From the NCBI GenBank assembly GCA_029224185.1, contig CM055205.1:2113761-2177760 (forward strand): a DNA stretch of 64,000 nucleotides, given 5' to 3'. A program made the translations under genes and the position numbers. The notes beneath the pieces were generated by a model. The model worked only from the letters and a program-made list of their open reading frames with translations, made no database searches and was not told the DNA's origin. This DNA is from Karalla daura (taxonomy: Eukaryota > Chordata > Actinopteri > Chaetodontiformes > Leiognathidae). Positions 13,703 to 24,900 of this stretch are shown piece after piece. How positions within the stretch are numbered: position 1 is the first letter of the stretch; every line of letters starts with the position of its first letter.

Positions 13703-15715
13703 ATGAGGTAATTCTCCTTCTTACGGCACGACAGTGTATTTTAATGTTTGCGCTCACAGCTGTCTAGACCTCGGAACTCTGCTTTCTCGTGATTAGACCA
13801 TATTGAGACGAAGCTAGCGCCGTGCATTGTCCGCATAGCTAAACTGCTCGCTGTTACGTTTCATCTGTCGTTCCGATGGGTACATTGTGCATCATATTTC
13901 ATGTCGATGGGCCGCAGAGTAATGTGTACTTTCTCCTACATAAATAATTGTGCAGTTGCTCCGTGAAACGCTGCGTAGCCACGTAGCAGCGACAGCGATT
14001 GAATGAATGAGTTAGGAGGAGGGGTGGGGGTAGTAGTGGTACAGTAAGCGGACGGGTGTCCTCACGATCTCTGCATGTGTGCCGTTGTGCAGAGGGGACC
14101 GCGGCAGGGGCCGGGGAGGCCGCTTCGGGTCCCGCGGAGGAATGGTCCAGGGGTGAGTCCACCGGTGCCACCCAACGCCCCGGGATGCCCGTCTTCCCCA
14201 CAAAGCACCCACACAAAACACCACCGCCCTGCATGCGTTAGCTCTCTCCTGCGTGGATGGATGGAGGGATGGATGGATGGATGGAGGGATGGAGGGATGG
14301 ATGGAATCAGAATGCCTCTATTGTCATTAGTACACTGAGATCCCAAGATCAGTGCAAAGAAAGCAGTATGAAAGTTATAGAAAAAACATAAATAGTCAAA
14401 AGCACACAGTGTAAACTCAAAGGTAGGTGCGGTGTTTGAGCTTAGATACACATTGCAATGATTCAGTCTTCAGTCAAAAGCACGGGCATGGTTAATCCTA
14501 CGTACGCGTTTACTGTTCTTCTGTTGGTGTTTCACTTCATGAAGAACAATAAGTATAGATATCTATTACCAAAAAATCAATTCTGTCTTCATTTTCACCC
14601 AGGTACAGGCCTTTTGTTCCGCACATCCCTTTCGACTTTTATGTGGTGAGTACCGATTTTTCTTTATTATGCTATGCGAGGACTGACCCCGTCGCGCTTT
14701 CCTTCGTTACATCGTGCCCCCCGCTCCCGAGTGGCGCCCTTCATCTGGGATGGTGGAGGAACGGCACCCATCGTCCCGGGAGAGCTTTGGTCGTGGAGGA
14801 CGTAAACAACTACGCCCTTCCGCCCTGCGACCGCGAGCCCAGTGTTTTTCTTTTTTTGCGCAACCCCGCTCGGCTCGATAACGAGGCCGACTAATGCGTG
14901 CGAAAACACGACCTCGATGGCCGCGGTATCTCGAGTGCCTCATTGTCGCGCGGATAAATCCCTGTACGTGTTTATACAAGGCCGGCGGCAAACACCGCCG
15001 CTCTCGGATGTGGCTGGGTGTAGCTGGCTGTTTGTCGGGCGCGCTGCGCGTCGCCCTATCCTTAAGTGCATCCTGTTTTGCGCCGCGCTGAGCCGCCCGC
15101 TGTCGTGCTGCCCGCAGTGCGAGATGGCCTTCCCCAGGGTGAAGCCTGCGCCCGACGAGAGCGCCTTCAGCGAGTGCCTGCTCAAGAGGAACCAGGACCT
15201 CAGCCCGACCTCCGCAGAGCAGGTCAGGCCGCGCGTCCCCGCCCCCCCCTTGCCGATCCACGGCTTTTTACGCCCCGTCTGCCTCCGCCCCCCGCTGACA
15301 CCGGCGCTGTTCTCTGCCGCCCTTTCAGTCCTCCATCCTCTCCCTGGTGACCAAGATCAACAACGTCATCGACAACCTCATCGTCGCCCCCGGCAACTTC
15401 GAAGTGGTGAGCCGCGTGGACCCCCCGCAAACGGCACAGAGTGGCGTAGTACCGCGCGTTAACGCTTTGTCCCCCCCTCTCCTCCCTCCGCAGCAAATCG
15501 AAGAGGTCCGCCAGGTGGGCTCGTACAAGAAGGGAACCATGACGACGGGGCACAACGTGGCAGACCTGGTGGTGATCCTCAAAATCCTCCCCACATGTGA
15601 GCTCTCTCTCTCTGTCTCTCTCTCTGTGTCTCTGTCTGTCTCTCTCTCTCTCTCTGTGTCTCTGTCTCTCTCTCTCTCTCTGTGTCTCTGTCTCTCTCTC
15701 ATACTCACTCACTCA

Positions 15716-15790
<75 letters not shown>

Positions 15791-17728
15791 CACATCACAA
15801 GATAACGAAATGGAGCTTTTTGCAACATCAGCCCAAGCTGACCTCAGAGAAAACAGGAAAACACAACTCTGACCCAGTAGGAGCGTGTTTGTTTGACAGC
15901 TTAAACATCCAGTGCAACCGAATCCAAGTTCGAATCGGATGCCGTGACAAGTGGTTGAATTCGATGATCCGTCTGATCCATCGTCAAAGAAACACTGAAC
16001 GACAGGTTCCTTCCTCATCAAACCGAGAGCCAGTTGAATAAGCCTACACACACACACACACACCCACACACATGTGGTTCAGGCTGAGGTGTGTCTGGCC
16101 CAGATTGTTGTTTCGTCACATTTATGTGTTTGTCCGCTCTTTGTGTTTCTACAGTGGAGGCAGTTGCTGCTCTGGGCAACAAAGTAGTGGAGACCCTTCG
16201 CACACAGGACCCCGCTGAAGGTAAAGAACTAGGAGTCCGTTCGTACTTTCAGGGATTTGATCAACACCCTGGTGTTTCTATCCATGTTGGAACGATGTGA
16301 AAAGAGATTTTGACGCGATATGACGCCTGACCGTCCGGCTGTGCGAGCGCTTCTTCAGTCTGAAGGTCCAGTCCCTGCATCCCGGGGCTCACGGGAGGGG
16401 TGTGTGTGACGGTGCTTTCTGCCGGGTTTCAGTGCTGTCCATGCTGACCAACGAGACGGGCTTTGAGATCAGTTCAGCCGACGCGACCGTCAAGATCCTC
16501 ATCACCACCGTTCCCCCCAACCTGCGCAAGCTGGACCCGGAGCTGCATTGTGAGAAGTTACACCACACACACACACACAGATTCACAAAAGCTTGTAGAC
16601 AACGAATTTCAGAGCGAAACTAGGTGCTGATGGGATTCAATGCCGACCGCGATCAACTTTGTTCCCCCAGTGGACATCAAAGTCCTGCAGAGTGCCCTGG
16701 CTGCCATCCGCCATGCCCGCTGGTTCGAAGAGAACGCCTCCCAGTCGACGTGAGCAAGTCTCCTTTCACCAGTAGCATGGCAACGGAGACGCACAAGTGT
16801 GCTAACCTCAGTTCATTGTGTGGTTCAAAAAGGGTCAAAGTGCTGATCCGCCTGCTCAAGGACCTGAGGTTGCGCTTCCCCGGCTTTGAGCCCCTCACCC
16901 CCTGGATCCTGGACCTGCTGGTAAGACCAATCCGAGACGTGCGACATAGGTGCGCGTCGGGCGAGGAGGCCATCGTTCATGCTTTTCTTTTGCTTCACGC
17001 CCCAGGGTCACTCTGCCGTGATGAACAACCCGTCCAGGCAGCCGCTGTCCCTCAACCTGGCCTACAGGTTGGTCCGCGCTACGGAGCTCCAGCGGCATTC
17101 CTCGCCTCATAGCTCGGTCTTGATCTGTGATTTGTGTTGCGTTGTGAAGGCGATGCCTGCAGATGCTGGCTGCCGGCCTCTTCCTGCCCGGGTCGGTGGG
17201 CATCACCGACCCTTGCGAGAGCGGGAACTTCCGCGTGCACACGGTCATGACCCTGGAGCAGCAGGTGGGTGGTGGCGCCCCTGCACTGTGTCGCACGGCA
17301 GCCGCTTCTCTGTAACGACGTGTAATGTTGTCTTGTGTGAAGGACATGGTGTGTTTCACAGCCCAGACCCTGGTCAGGGTGCTCTCTCACGGAGGCTACC
17401 GGAAGATCCTGGGCCTCGATGGCGACGCCAGCTGTAAGGAAATCAGATTTAGTGCACGAGGGGGGGGGGATTCATTGCCCCGCTGCCTCGACTCCACGTC
17501 AGACACGGAGCCGCGGGGGCCTCCGCATTGGCTCGAGACTTCATTTGTGCGCTGTGTCCGGCCGCGAACGTTGCAGACCTGGCGACGGAGATGTCGACGT
17601 GGGACGGCGTGATCGTCACGCCCTCGGAGAAGGCCTACGAGAAGCCCCCGGAGAGGAAGGAGGAGGAGGACGAGGCCCTGGAGGAGGGAGGGGACGGGGA
17701 AGACGAGAGCATGGAGACCCAGGAGTGA
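13703..17728 (+). CDS. ilf2: Interleukin enhancer-binding factor 2 (NF45)
   Basis: Fourteen coding exons: 13703-13707, 14093-14152, 14603-14645, 15118-15222, 15329-15406, 15494-15596, 16155-16220, 16433-16549, 16671-16749, 16833-16920, 17006-17067, 17150-17264, 17343-17433, 17577-17728. All phases close for 387 residues, against 390 in human. The N-terminus is an RGG-rich segment (RGDRGRGRGGRFGSRG). It is followed by the DZF (nucleotidyltransferase-like, catalytically dead) fold, with blocks such as SILSLVTKINNVIDNLIVAP, QVGSYKKGTMTTGHNVADLV and GLFLPGSVGITDPCESGNFR. The tail is acidic and ends ESMETQE. NF45 heterodimerises with NF90/NF110 (ILF3) in the nucleus and acts on double-stranded RNA, transcription and RNA processing. 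The first coding exon contributes only ATGAG. A possible 3' UTR intron spans about 17739-17890. ATTAAA at 18057 is the likely poly(A) signal. Confidence 0.96.
14256..14308 (+). repeat. ATGG/GGAT microsatellite in ilf2 intron 2
   Basis: Short imperfect run of GGATGGATGGA-type units just downstream of ilf2 exon 2. Confidence 0.85.
15600..15790 (+). repeat. CT-rich tract followed by a (CA)n microsatellite in ilf2 intron 6
   Basis: Polypyrimidine CTCTCTGTGTCTCTG sequence to about 15700, then CACTCACTCA and a pure (CA)n run to about 15789. It begins right after the exon 6 donor. Long His/Thr or Leu/Ser translations here are repeat artefacts. Confidence 0.9.
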
Positions 17729-18056
17729 GGACCTCAGGTGCGAGCGACGCAGTTCACGTCACCAAAACAAACGGCACATTTCAGACTTTTCATTTTGTCT
17801 ATCATATACTGTAACAGTATCGTGACCATCGTAGGTTCCACATGCTCATAGCGATATCACTGAGCGACGCCGGCTCTGCTCTCTCTTCACAGCGTTGGTA
17901 AACTGACGGGGCCCATCCATTGGAGCCAGGAAATGCGATCCGGGGAGAGACGGCGGTGGATAACTCTGATGGACGGCTCTCCTCGTCGCCGTCTTTTGTT
18001 TTTTTGTTTTGTATTATTTGTATTGGTGTTTGTAACGGTAACCGGTGACCTATCGA

Positions 18057-18141
18057 ATTAAACCTCGTTTTATTCGAAACCGAGTGGACTCTGAATCAAA
18101 GCGCCAAGTGGACCGAGTGAACCACACACGTGCTCTTTATT
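18057..18141. terminator. Converging poly(A) signals of ilf2 (+) and pex11b (-)
   Basis: ATTAAA at 18057-18062 on the plus strand is the probable ilf2 signal. TTTATT at 18136-18141 is AATAAA for the minus strand and could serve pex11b, whose stop is at 18832. The two 3' ends would then lie within about 80 bp, tail to tail. The pex11b assignment implies a 3' UTR of about 0.7 kb. Confidence 0.5.
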
Positions 18142-18831
18142 ACAAGCAGCAGTTTAGTCAAACTGATTAGGTACGAACAGGCCACACAAACATGGAACGG
18201 GTCCTCGACGCCCACACTGTCGACCGATATGAATGGTGGACTTATTTCATTGTCCCATCAGGGTAGTAACAGAACCGTAGACCATGTGAAAACGTTTTTT
18301 AAAAATTTTGCACTCGGTACCCTTGAGGTCAGAAGAAAGGGCAGGGGTGGAGGATGATGTACAATCGGATCAGAGTTACTGCATTGAGCCTGAGGCTCGA
18401 ATCTGTCTCTGGAGAAAGATGTGTTCGGTCTGACTGATGTGGGGCGTTTTTGAAAAGTCCCAACCTCTGTTTTCCCCATCTTTCCGTCCTCCGAGCCACG
18501 CGGGAATACGCCAGATTAGCTGAGCTGAGATTAGCTGTTCGGTGACCACGCTTGGCTGTGTTGCTGATGCTCTATTGGCTTCAGAAGATAAACCTGAATC
18601 GATGAGGCGGAGGTGGACTGTGGTCCCTGAGGACGGCCGCTCTCCTTCATTGGGGTTTCATGCTGCCACATCCCTTCAGCGTCTCAAGGCTTGTAAATGC
18701 GCACACGTTAGGTCTAGTGGTAATTTAATCTCCCGAGCCTTAAGCCGACTACTGTTATATGCGATCCTGTAACTGCCTGACCTCGGCCCTTGTGGCTCTG
18801 CTGGGCGACTCCCCAGGCCTGCGCGTGGGCC

Positions 18832-20601
18832 TCACGGCTTCAGTTTGAGCCACGGGTGGACGATGGCGAGGATGGATAGGACCGAGGAGGCCAGGCCGCA
18901 GGCCCCCACGAAGCCCTGGCCCGTGGGGTAAAGGCCCAGCCGGTCCAGGGGTATGAAGACGTCGCAGCTGTTTTTCAGCAGGTCCAGGAGCAGCGGCGGG
19001 TTGTTGCGCAGCACCGTCAGCAGCAGGCGGAGTCGCCGGCGCAGCCAGGCCGGGGCGGCGGCGGGCGAGGCGGGGCAGGGCGGCTGCTCGCCGGGAGGGG
19101 GCGGAGCTTTGCCGGCCAGGGAGCGCTCCTCACAGTCCAGGAGCAGGCGAAGCTCGTACATGTCCCGGGTGAGGTTCAGGATCAGAGCGAAGAGGTAGTA
19201 CCTGCAGATCACACGGCCAGCCCGCTGTCAGAGGCATGCAATGATGTCGACGTGTGACAGAGAGAGGAGGGAGGGGAGAATTTTCTTCTTTCCTGCCCTA
19301 GATCCCCACATCAGAACTGAAGCACAAAGCGCGCGAGACGACGAGACGGACGACCCCGCTCACCTGAACGACCTCTGGCTCCATTTGTGCTGGTCCAGTT
19401 TGGCGATGAGCCCCGTTTTGCCGGCCCACAGGACATTGTCGCACGCGAAGTACATGGCCCTGTTGAGGTGGCCGACGGTGAGGCACAGCCTCAGCACGCT
19501 GTCGGACAGGTGGATGGCCCTCTTGGCCGCCTCCAGCGCCTCCACGGAGTTCCCCAGGCGCAGCACTGCGGCGCACACACACACACACACGCACACATCA
19601 GCCCGCGGGGCGCAGCGCCGGAGCCGGCGGGGTCGAGAAAGCTGCCGCCCGCTGCACTCACGCTTCCTGCACAGGCTCATGTGGGCCTCCAGCTGGCGCA
19701 CGGTGGCGAGGAGCTCGGCCGCGGCGCCGCCCTTCTGCAGCGCGTAGCCCAGCAGGGTGCAAGCGTACTGGGCCGCCCTGGAAGTGGAAGTGCACAACAC
19801 GCACGCACTGAGTGGACCGGACACGAGGCGAGTTCAAAAGGGGAGCAATCTTTGTCTCTCCTTCCGACCGCGCATCCAGGTCCCGGTCGTACGGGCTCGG
19901 GCTTGGCCCTCTGGGTCTCCTTCTCAGATGGGCTTGCCTTAACAGCTCCCTAGGAAGCCATCCAGCAGCATCCTGACCAGATGCTTCATAACATCAGCTG
20001 GCTCCTCTCTCTGAGGAGGAGCAGCAGCAGATCTACCTTGAGCCTCTCCTGGATGTCTGTCTCTAAGGCTGAAACCTAGCCAACCTGCAGAGAAACATTT
20101 TGGTTGCTCACGGGTCATTTTGGCAATGCACAGTTTGATGTTTAAACTGTAAAAACGTTGTCTGAACTACACACGCAGTACAGCCACTCTAAACACACTG
20201 TCAAGAAAGAGAGAGGCAGACGTGCTGCAGCTCTTTCCACTTCAGAGGCAGCTCGGTCAGTATGAACATGCCATGAGTAAATATGCAGTAATGCCTTGTA
20301 AGAGGCGCTTCCGGTGCCAGCAGTCAAACAGGAACGAACGAGATCTGAAATGTGCACTGTTGGGGAGTATGATGCACTAACTCGGAACAACATTAACTGC
20401 ACCGTCTTCATCAGCGCCAGCACGCAGGCTCGATCTGCCACGTTAGCAAGCCTAGCAGAGAAGAGCTCTGATTTGACGGTCTGACACAGTCGTCTTTTGT
20501 CAGCCTGCATGACACAACTAAGGCAGGCGACGTGAAGATCAGTACCTAACGAGCCTCTCCTTGGCCTGGCTCTGGGAGTTGAAGCGAACCCAGGACTCCA
20601 T
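18832..20601 (-). CDS. pex11b: Peroxisomal membrane protein 11B
   Basis: Four exons (minus order): 20601-20546, 19777-19662, 19565-19364, 19201-18832. Phases close for 247 residues, against 259 in human. It starts MESWVRFNSQSQAKERLV, the amphipathic N-terminal helix that binds and bends the peroxisomal membrane. Family blocks follow: AAQYACTLLGYALQ, LRLGNSVEALEAAKRAIHLS, GHLNRAMYFACDNVLWAGK and RSFRYYLFALILNLTRDMYE. A Pro/Ala-rich, GC-rich linker of about 30 residues comes before the C-terminal block NSCDVFIPLDRLGLYPTGQG. The final hydrophobic segment GACGLASSVLSILAIVHPWL ends in KLKP. PEX11 proteins drive peroxisome elongation and division. The gene points toward ilf2, ending tail to tail with it. 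A separate minus-strand open frame inside intron 1 (20142-20510) shows no homology that I recognise. Confidence 0.95.
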
Positions 20602-21415
20602 GCTGCCTGTGGACTGTCAGCCGTGGAGCGCTGTCAGCCACTCTGATGGCGCTGCCTGCGAGGCTGGCGGCGGCCAAAGGGCTTTTCGGGCTGTGAGATT
20701 TTTCAGCCCAGACGTGTTTACTGTCTGTTTACAAACTGGTCGTTCCTCCCGAGAGTCGTAGCCGAGAAGGGGCCGAGCGCAGTGGCGGCGCCTGGCGGCC
20801 CGGAGGAGCTGGAACAAGCTTTTGCGACCCCGGACCATGGACCAGGCCCCAGTCCCCCGTGACGACACGAGCCCCAACCCTCCATGACGTCACCCTTTTT
20901 TGACAGAGTGTGTATATATTTTTTAAACCTTTTAATGTTTACTGCAGTTGTACTGGACAGCAATGATAGACGTTTATTGGAGAACGTGTTTTTAGGAGCC
21001 AGCCATGGTGTATCTCACTGGAATTGCAATCGTTGGCTTCATTTTACCTAAAACTAGGTCCATCTTTTATATACAGTATATAGCCCCAACCCTATGTGAC
21101 GTCACTCACTGCTTTGCGAAAGGATGTTCACGAAACCAGGAGTTTGACCTGCATGGGGATGTCATCTTGACGCTGGAGCCAGCAGAAACCACATTTGGTG
21201 GAGAGAAAAAACTTTTCACCTTCGTCATCCCAACACATCCACATAATCCATAATGGCTATCTGAGAATAACCCAGCCAGAGAATGATGTGAACACAGTCT
21301 ATCCGTCTGATTAATGTAACTGGCATTCATGACTCTGTGAGGATGCCCTGTCAAGCAAATGGAAACACCCATATTCATTCACATTTATTCAATATTCATT
21401 TCTTTAAGCTCTATA
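20602..21415. other. Intergenic, pex11b promoter side
   Basis: GC-rich sequence to about 20880 probably holds the pex11b promoter. The remainder has no recognised gene. A TCTTTTATATACAGT motif at about 21063 recurs at 22085 and looks repeat-derived. Confidence 0.45.
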
Positions 21416-21988
21416 TAGACCCTTTTACTGTTTGTATACAATGATGACATTGGATGCATGTGCACGCATCGTGGCAACGGAAGTATAGTTGTTCCCCGTT
21501 CATTCTACAATAAAGTAAGAGAAAAGTTAAGCTAGCAAAAATGTCTGGTTGTTCACTTTACAGTTGTCAGAATCGATATTCTACCGGCAGAGCAGAAATA
21601 TTTAAGGATTTTAAGTATGTAAGGATTCTGAGAGGATCGCGACCATTTCAGAGCAACCGACAGCAGCTATGACTGGGTACATGGAGACGTGCTGTGATTG
21701 TTGTGGGTTATCGCTCTTCCTGAGATAGTCAAAAATTTAAAAAATAGTCAATTGACCGATACGTATATGTATTTAACCCTACAGCCACAGACACTTTCAG
21801 TTGCACTGAAATGGCCGTGATTCTCTCAAACTCCGGCAACCATACATTTTAATGGAGGAAAAAGTTTACTGTCTCAACTTTTCTCCCAGTGTTTTTGTCT
21901 CTCATTCAAAATGAATGGGGAACCATGACACTTCCGTTGCCACTCTGCGCGTGCAGCTTTTTGATGACGTCGGTTGTAAAAGGGTCTA
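21416..21988 (+). mobile_element. Fold-back DNA transposon with a THAP-like remnant (P-element-like)
   Basis: The ends are inverted repeats: TAGACCCTTTTAC at 21416 and GTAAAAGGGTCTA ending at 21988. The similarity extends inwards for about 90 bp with mismatches, for example GTGGCAACGGAAGT on the left against ACTTCCGTTGCCAC on the right, and TTCCCCGTTCATT against AATGAATGGGGAA. Between them a 43-codon frame (21541-21672) begins MSGCSLYSCQNRYSTGRAEI, which resembles the start of a THAP zinc finger (C-x4-C, NRYS, then a KDF-like step). No transposase body remains, so this is a non-autonomous relative of a THAP-bearing transposon. I could not define a target-site duplication. Confidence 0.65.
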
Positions 21989-24900
21989 TTCGTCTCATGA
22001 AGAGACAGTCCTAGCGGATCTCGGTGGAATTGCAAGAAAAGCCACTTCCGTGTGGGCTTCATCTTTCATACTGTATGACTAAATCTTTTATATACAGTCT
22101 ATGTGCTGGACGCATTGGCACCCATCACTTGAAGCATTTTACTAGAATAAACTGACAGCGTTTGATTGTTATGTTTAGACAACAGAATTTAAGTTTTTCA
22201 GTTGCTATTGTGTTGTTGTTATCCAGTGTGATAGCTTAAGCGTTTGTCAATATTCTCCAAATCATATCATCTGGATGGGGATACTTATTGCTCATACCAT
22301 TTGATTCCAATGCACTACTCTAATAAAAAAATTGTTCTGTAAACATTTTACCTTGAACACGTGCTGCTCCGAGCATTTACTCTAAGGGGATTACATTGCA
22401 CGACAATTAGCTTGTGCTAACTTCCGGGAACTTTTGAGGGGCTCCGTCCAACCTACGTGCATCCAACGTAGATGGCGCCATTCTCTCCAGGCACTCCAAC
22501 CCCGAACCTCGTGAACGACTCGTAGTCAACGTCATCAGTTCATTTTTATTTGAATAGAGTCAACATTACAAGAGCAGCACATCTTTACAATAAACTATAA
22601 ATAAAAATATCCATAATACTATCGCAAAATCAATCTTTTGTACATATGTCGTCTAAGTGTCAGAATAAATATATTCAGTGTATGTGTATGTTCATAAATT
22701 AAGTCATACAGACACACACTCACACACATTCCGTGTTTAATTCATCAACCGTGAGAAAGTGTACATTGAGAGCTCACTGGAGTGAGAAATGGATCGGTGT
22801 GGTGATTATGCCTACTTACACCAAAAGTTAAAATACATTGTTTAGTAAATACTCAAATATTATATTTAACCCGTTTGATAGGAAAATATTTCCATTTTGA
22901 CCCCCCCCCCCCCCTTTTTTTTAACTGTCTTTTATGTTCTTAACATGGCTTTCTGGGGATTTAACTTCATTTGGATCTCTCCGTCATTATGTTCAAGAAA
23001 AAGTGGGAGCAGTTCTCTGTGTACCCAAGTTCTTCCAGGAGCTACAAGCCACAGTCCTGTTCTAACTCTGCCTGTGCCAAACCACCCGAAATTCAATGAA
23101 TTAATGAGATGATTTTTTTTTGTTGTCTAATTTGTCAAAAGAGTCAAACAGGCAGGAGATTTTCTTACTCTAAAAGACAAGCTTTATGTAATGGTAAGAA
23201 CTTTCCGAGGTGGTGACACATCCACAGTAATGTACAAAAACTATTTTATCGAGCTCTTAGTTGAAATTCAAAATCAAGTCCTTATTTGGAATACCGCTGT
23301 GGGTCTGTTCAAATAAAAATAACTTTGTTTACATGGAAACAGTCGCTAGGATGTATGATTGGACAACGCCCCCCCCCCTTAGTTACTGTTGCTATGCCCG
23401 TCAAGCTCCTGGATGCAGACGTGTGTCAACACAGTGTCATGGGTGGGGGAAGGATGAAAGGATTCACTGGTAACAGGTGATGGCATCATGATCATGACGT
23501 GAGAGGTGCTCAGGTGTTCACCAATGAAGCTGGGGTGAGGATCGTCACGTCAAGCACGGGCCAGCCACGAGAGGTTGTACCTTCATGCAAAAACCACTGA
23601 GGCGATTCTGGTTAAAGTTCATGGACATGTTCATGGACAAATCAAAGTTACACAGAAGGCTTACAGAATGGCGGAGCAGGCAGAAGGCGAAACACAGGAA
23701 AAAGCAGTCTGAACATGCCGACAAATAACTGAAAAGACACAGGGTAGGTCCAGTAAAACAAGCAAAAAAAAACAAACTATATATACAAGGAGAAAAAAAA
23801 CCACCATGAAATGTACCAGACACAAGAGCACACAAGCAAGGGAAACACATACACTTAAATATACCTGGGAGGACTGGTGAATTTGGACCGAAACAGCAAG
23901 GCAATGACATAGGCAAACCAACAGAGGAGACGACAAAACCAAACAGAACAGAATCAATTGAAACCAAGGACCATTGCGGATTGGACAGTACATGTCGGTA
24001 CATGGGCGTCGGAACACATTTCACTTGCTTCGATCTGAAGGACTTTTTCCAGTCGAGAGCGTTTCAGAGCTTCGGCATGAAAATCGCTGAACAGAAACCT
24101 CAACTCTTTGACCCTGCGGGACACGCTGGGTCACAGTCGGCATTGGCAGGGGGGAGCCTGCTCGTTACGATCTGAGCCTCGGAAAACAGATCAGCTCTCT
24201 CACAGATCAGCGTGAAAAAGGTCGTCCAAATTGCACCAACTCTAAAGCTATTCTTGTTCCACGCAATGATTACCCTGGAATCACATGTGCCATGTACGTG
24301 AAATGTACGATTGTTGTGAAAACTGAACTGAGGATTGTATGAGAAGTGGCTCCTGGTGCCGACACTTCTTTCTTCTGCCTTTACTCTGACCCCAGAGGAC
24401 ATGAAATAGTCGCAATGGCATGATTCTGAAGTGCTGTATTACACGCTTACGCAGGCCGATTGTCCATTGTGCCATCCAACTGATCATAACCGTAAGTCTA
24501 CCGTTTTTCTGCGGATTCAATCAGAGGCCGATGGTTGATTTAAGGTGGATCCGAGAATGCAGAGAATCTTTTATCATGTATTGTTTATCAAGTATTGTCA
24601 TGCCTTGAAGAAGCAGGTTTAGAGAAAAAAATGTTCTAAATGTCTTAGGAATTTCCAGGGCAAATCTCGGAGAAACGTAGAGATAGTGGCACACTTCCAT
24701 GCAATCACTGACAAAATCAAGTCTGTCCTTTTAGGCTGTGCATAGCAGTACAATTGAGGATGCAAACACCTGACCCGTCCGCTAACAAGATTGTGCCCAG
24801 CATGCGCCAAATCCTCATCTCGAGCGGAATTTCGAGATCAATCCCTGCTTCCCCTCGACGCGCGCCCCGCAAAAGTTGCCCCTCCGAAACCCCCAGGCGG

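Noticed and set aside
13335..13767. Open frames on both strands upstream of ilf2
   Set aside because: GC-rich promoter/5' UTR sequence is open by composition; neither frame shows a known domain.
15902..15955. tRNA-like B-box (AAGTTCGAATC)
   Set aside because: No matching A-box, acceptor stem or anticodon arm at the right distance.
20142..20510. 122-codon minus-strand frame in pex11b intron 1
   Set aside because: No recognisable domain and no splice partners; pex11b is complete without it.
23545..24024. 159-codon minus-strand frame, rich in Cys, Phe and Leu
   Set aside because: Composition looks like chance translation of an A/C-rich plus strand; no conserved motif and no exon neighbours.
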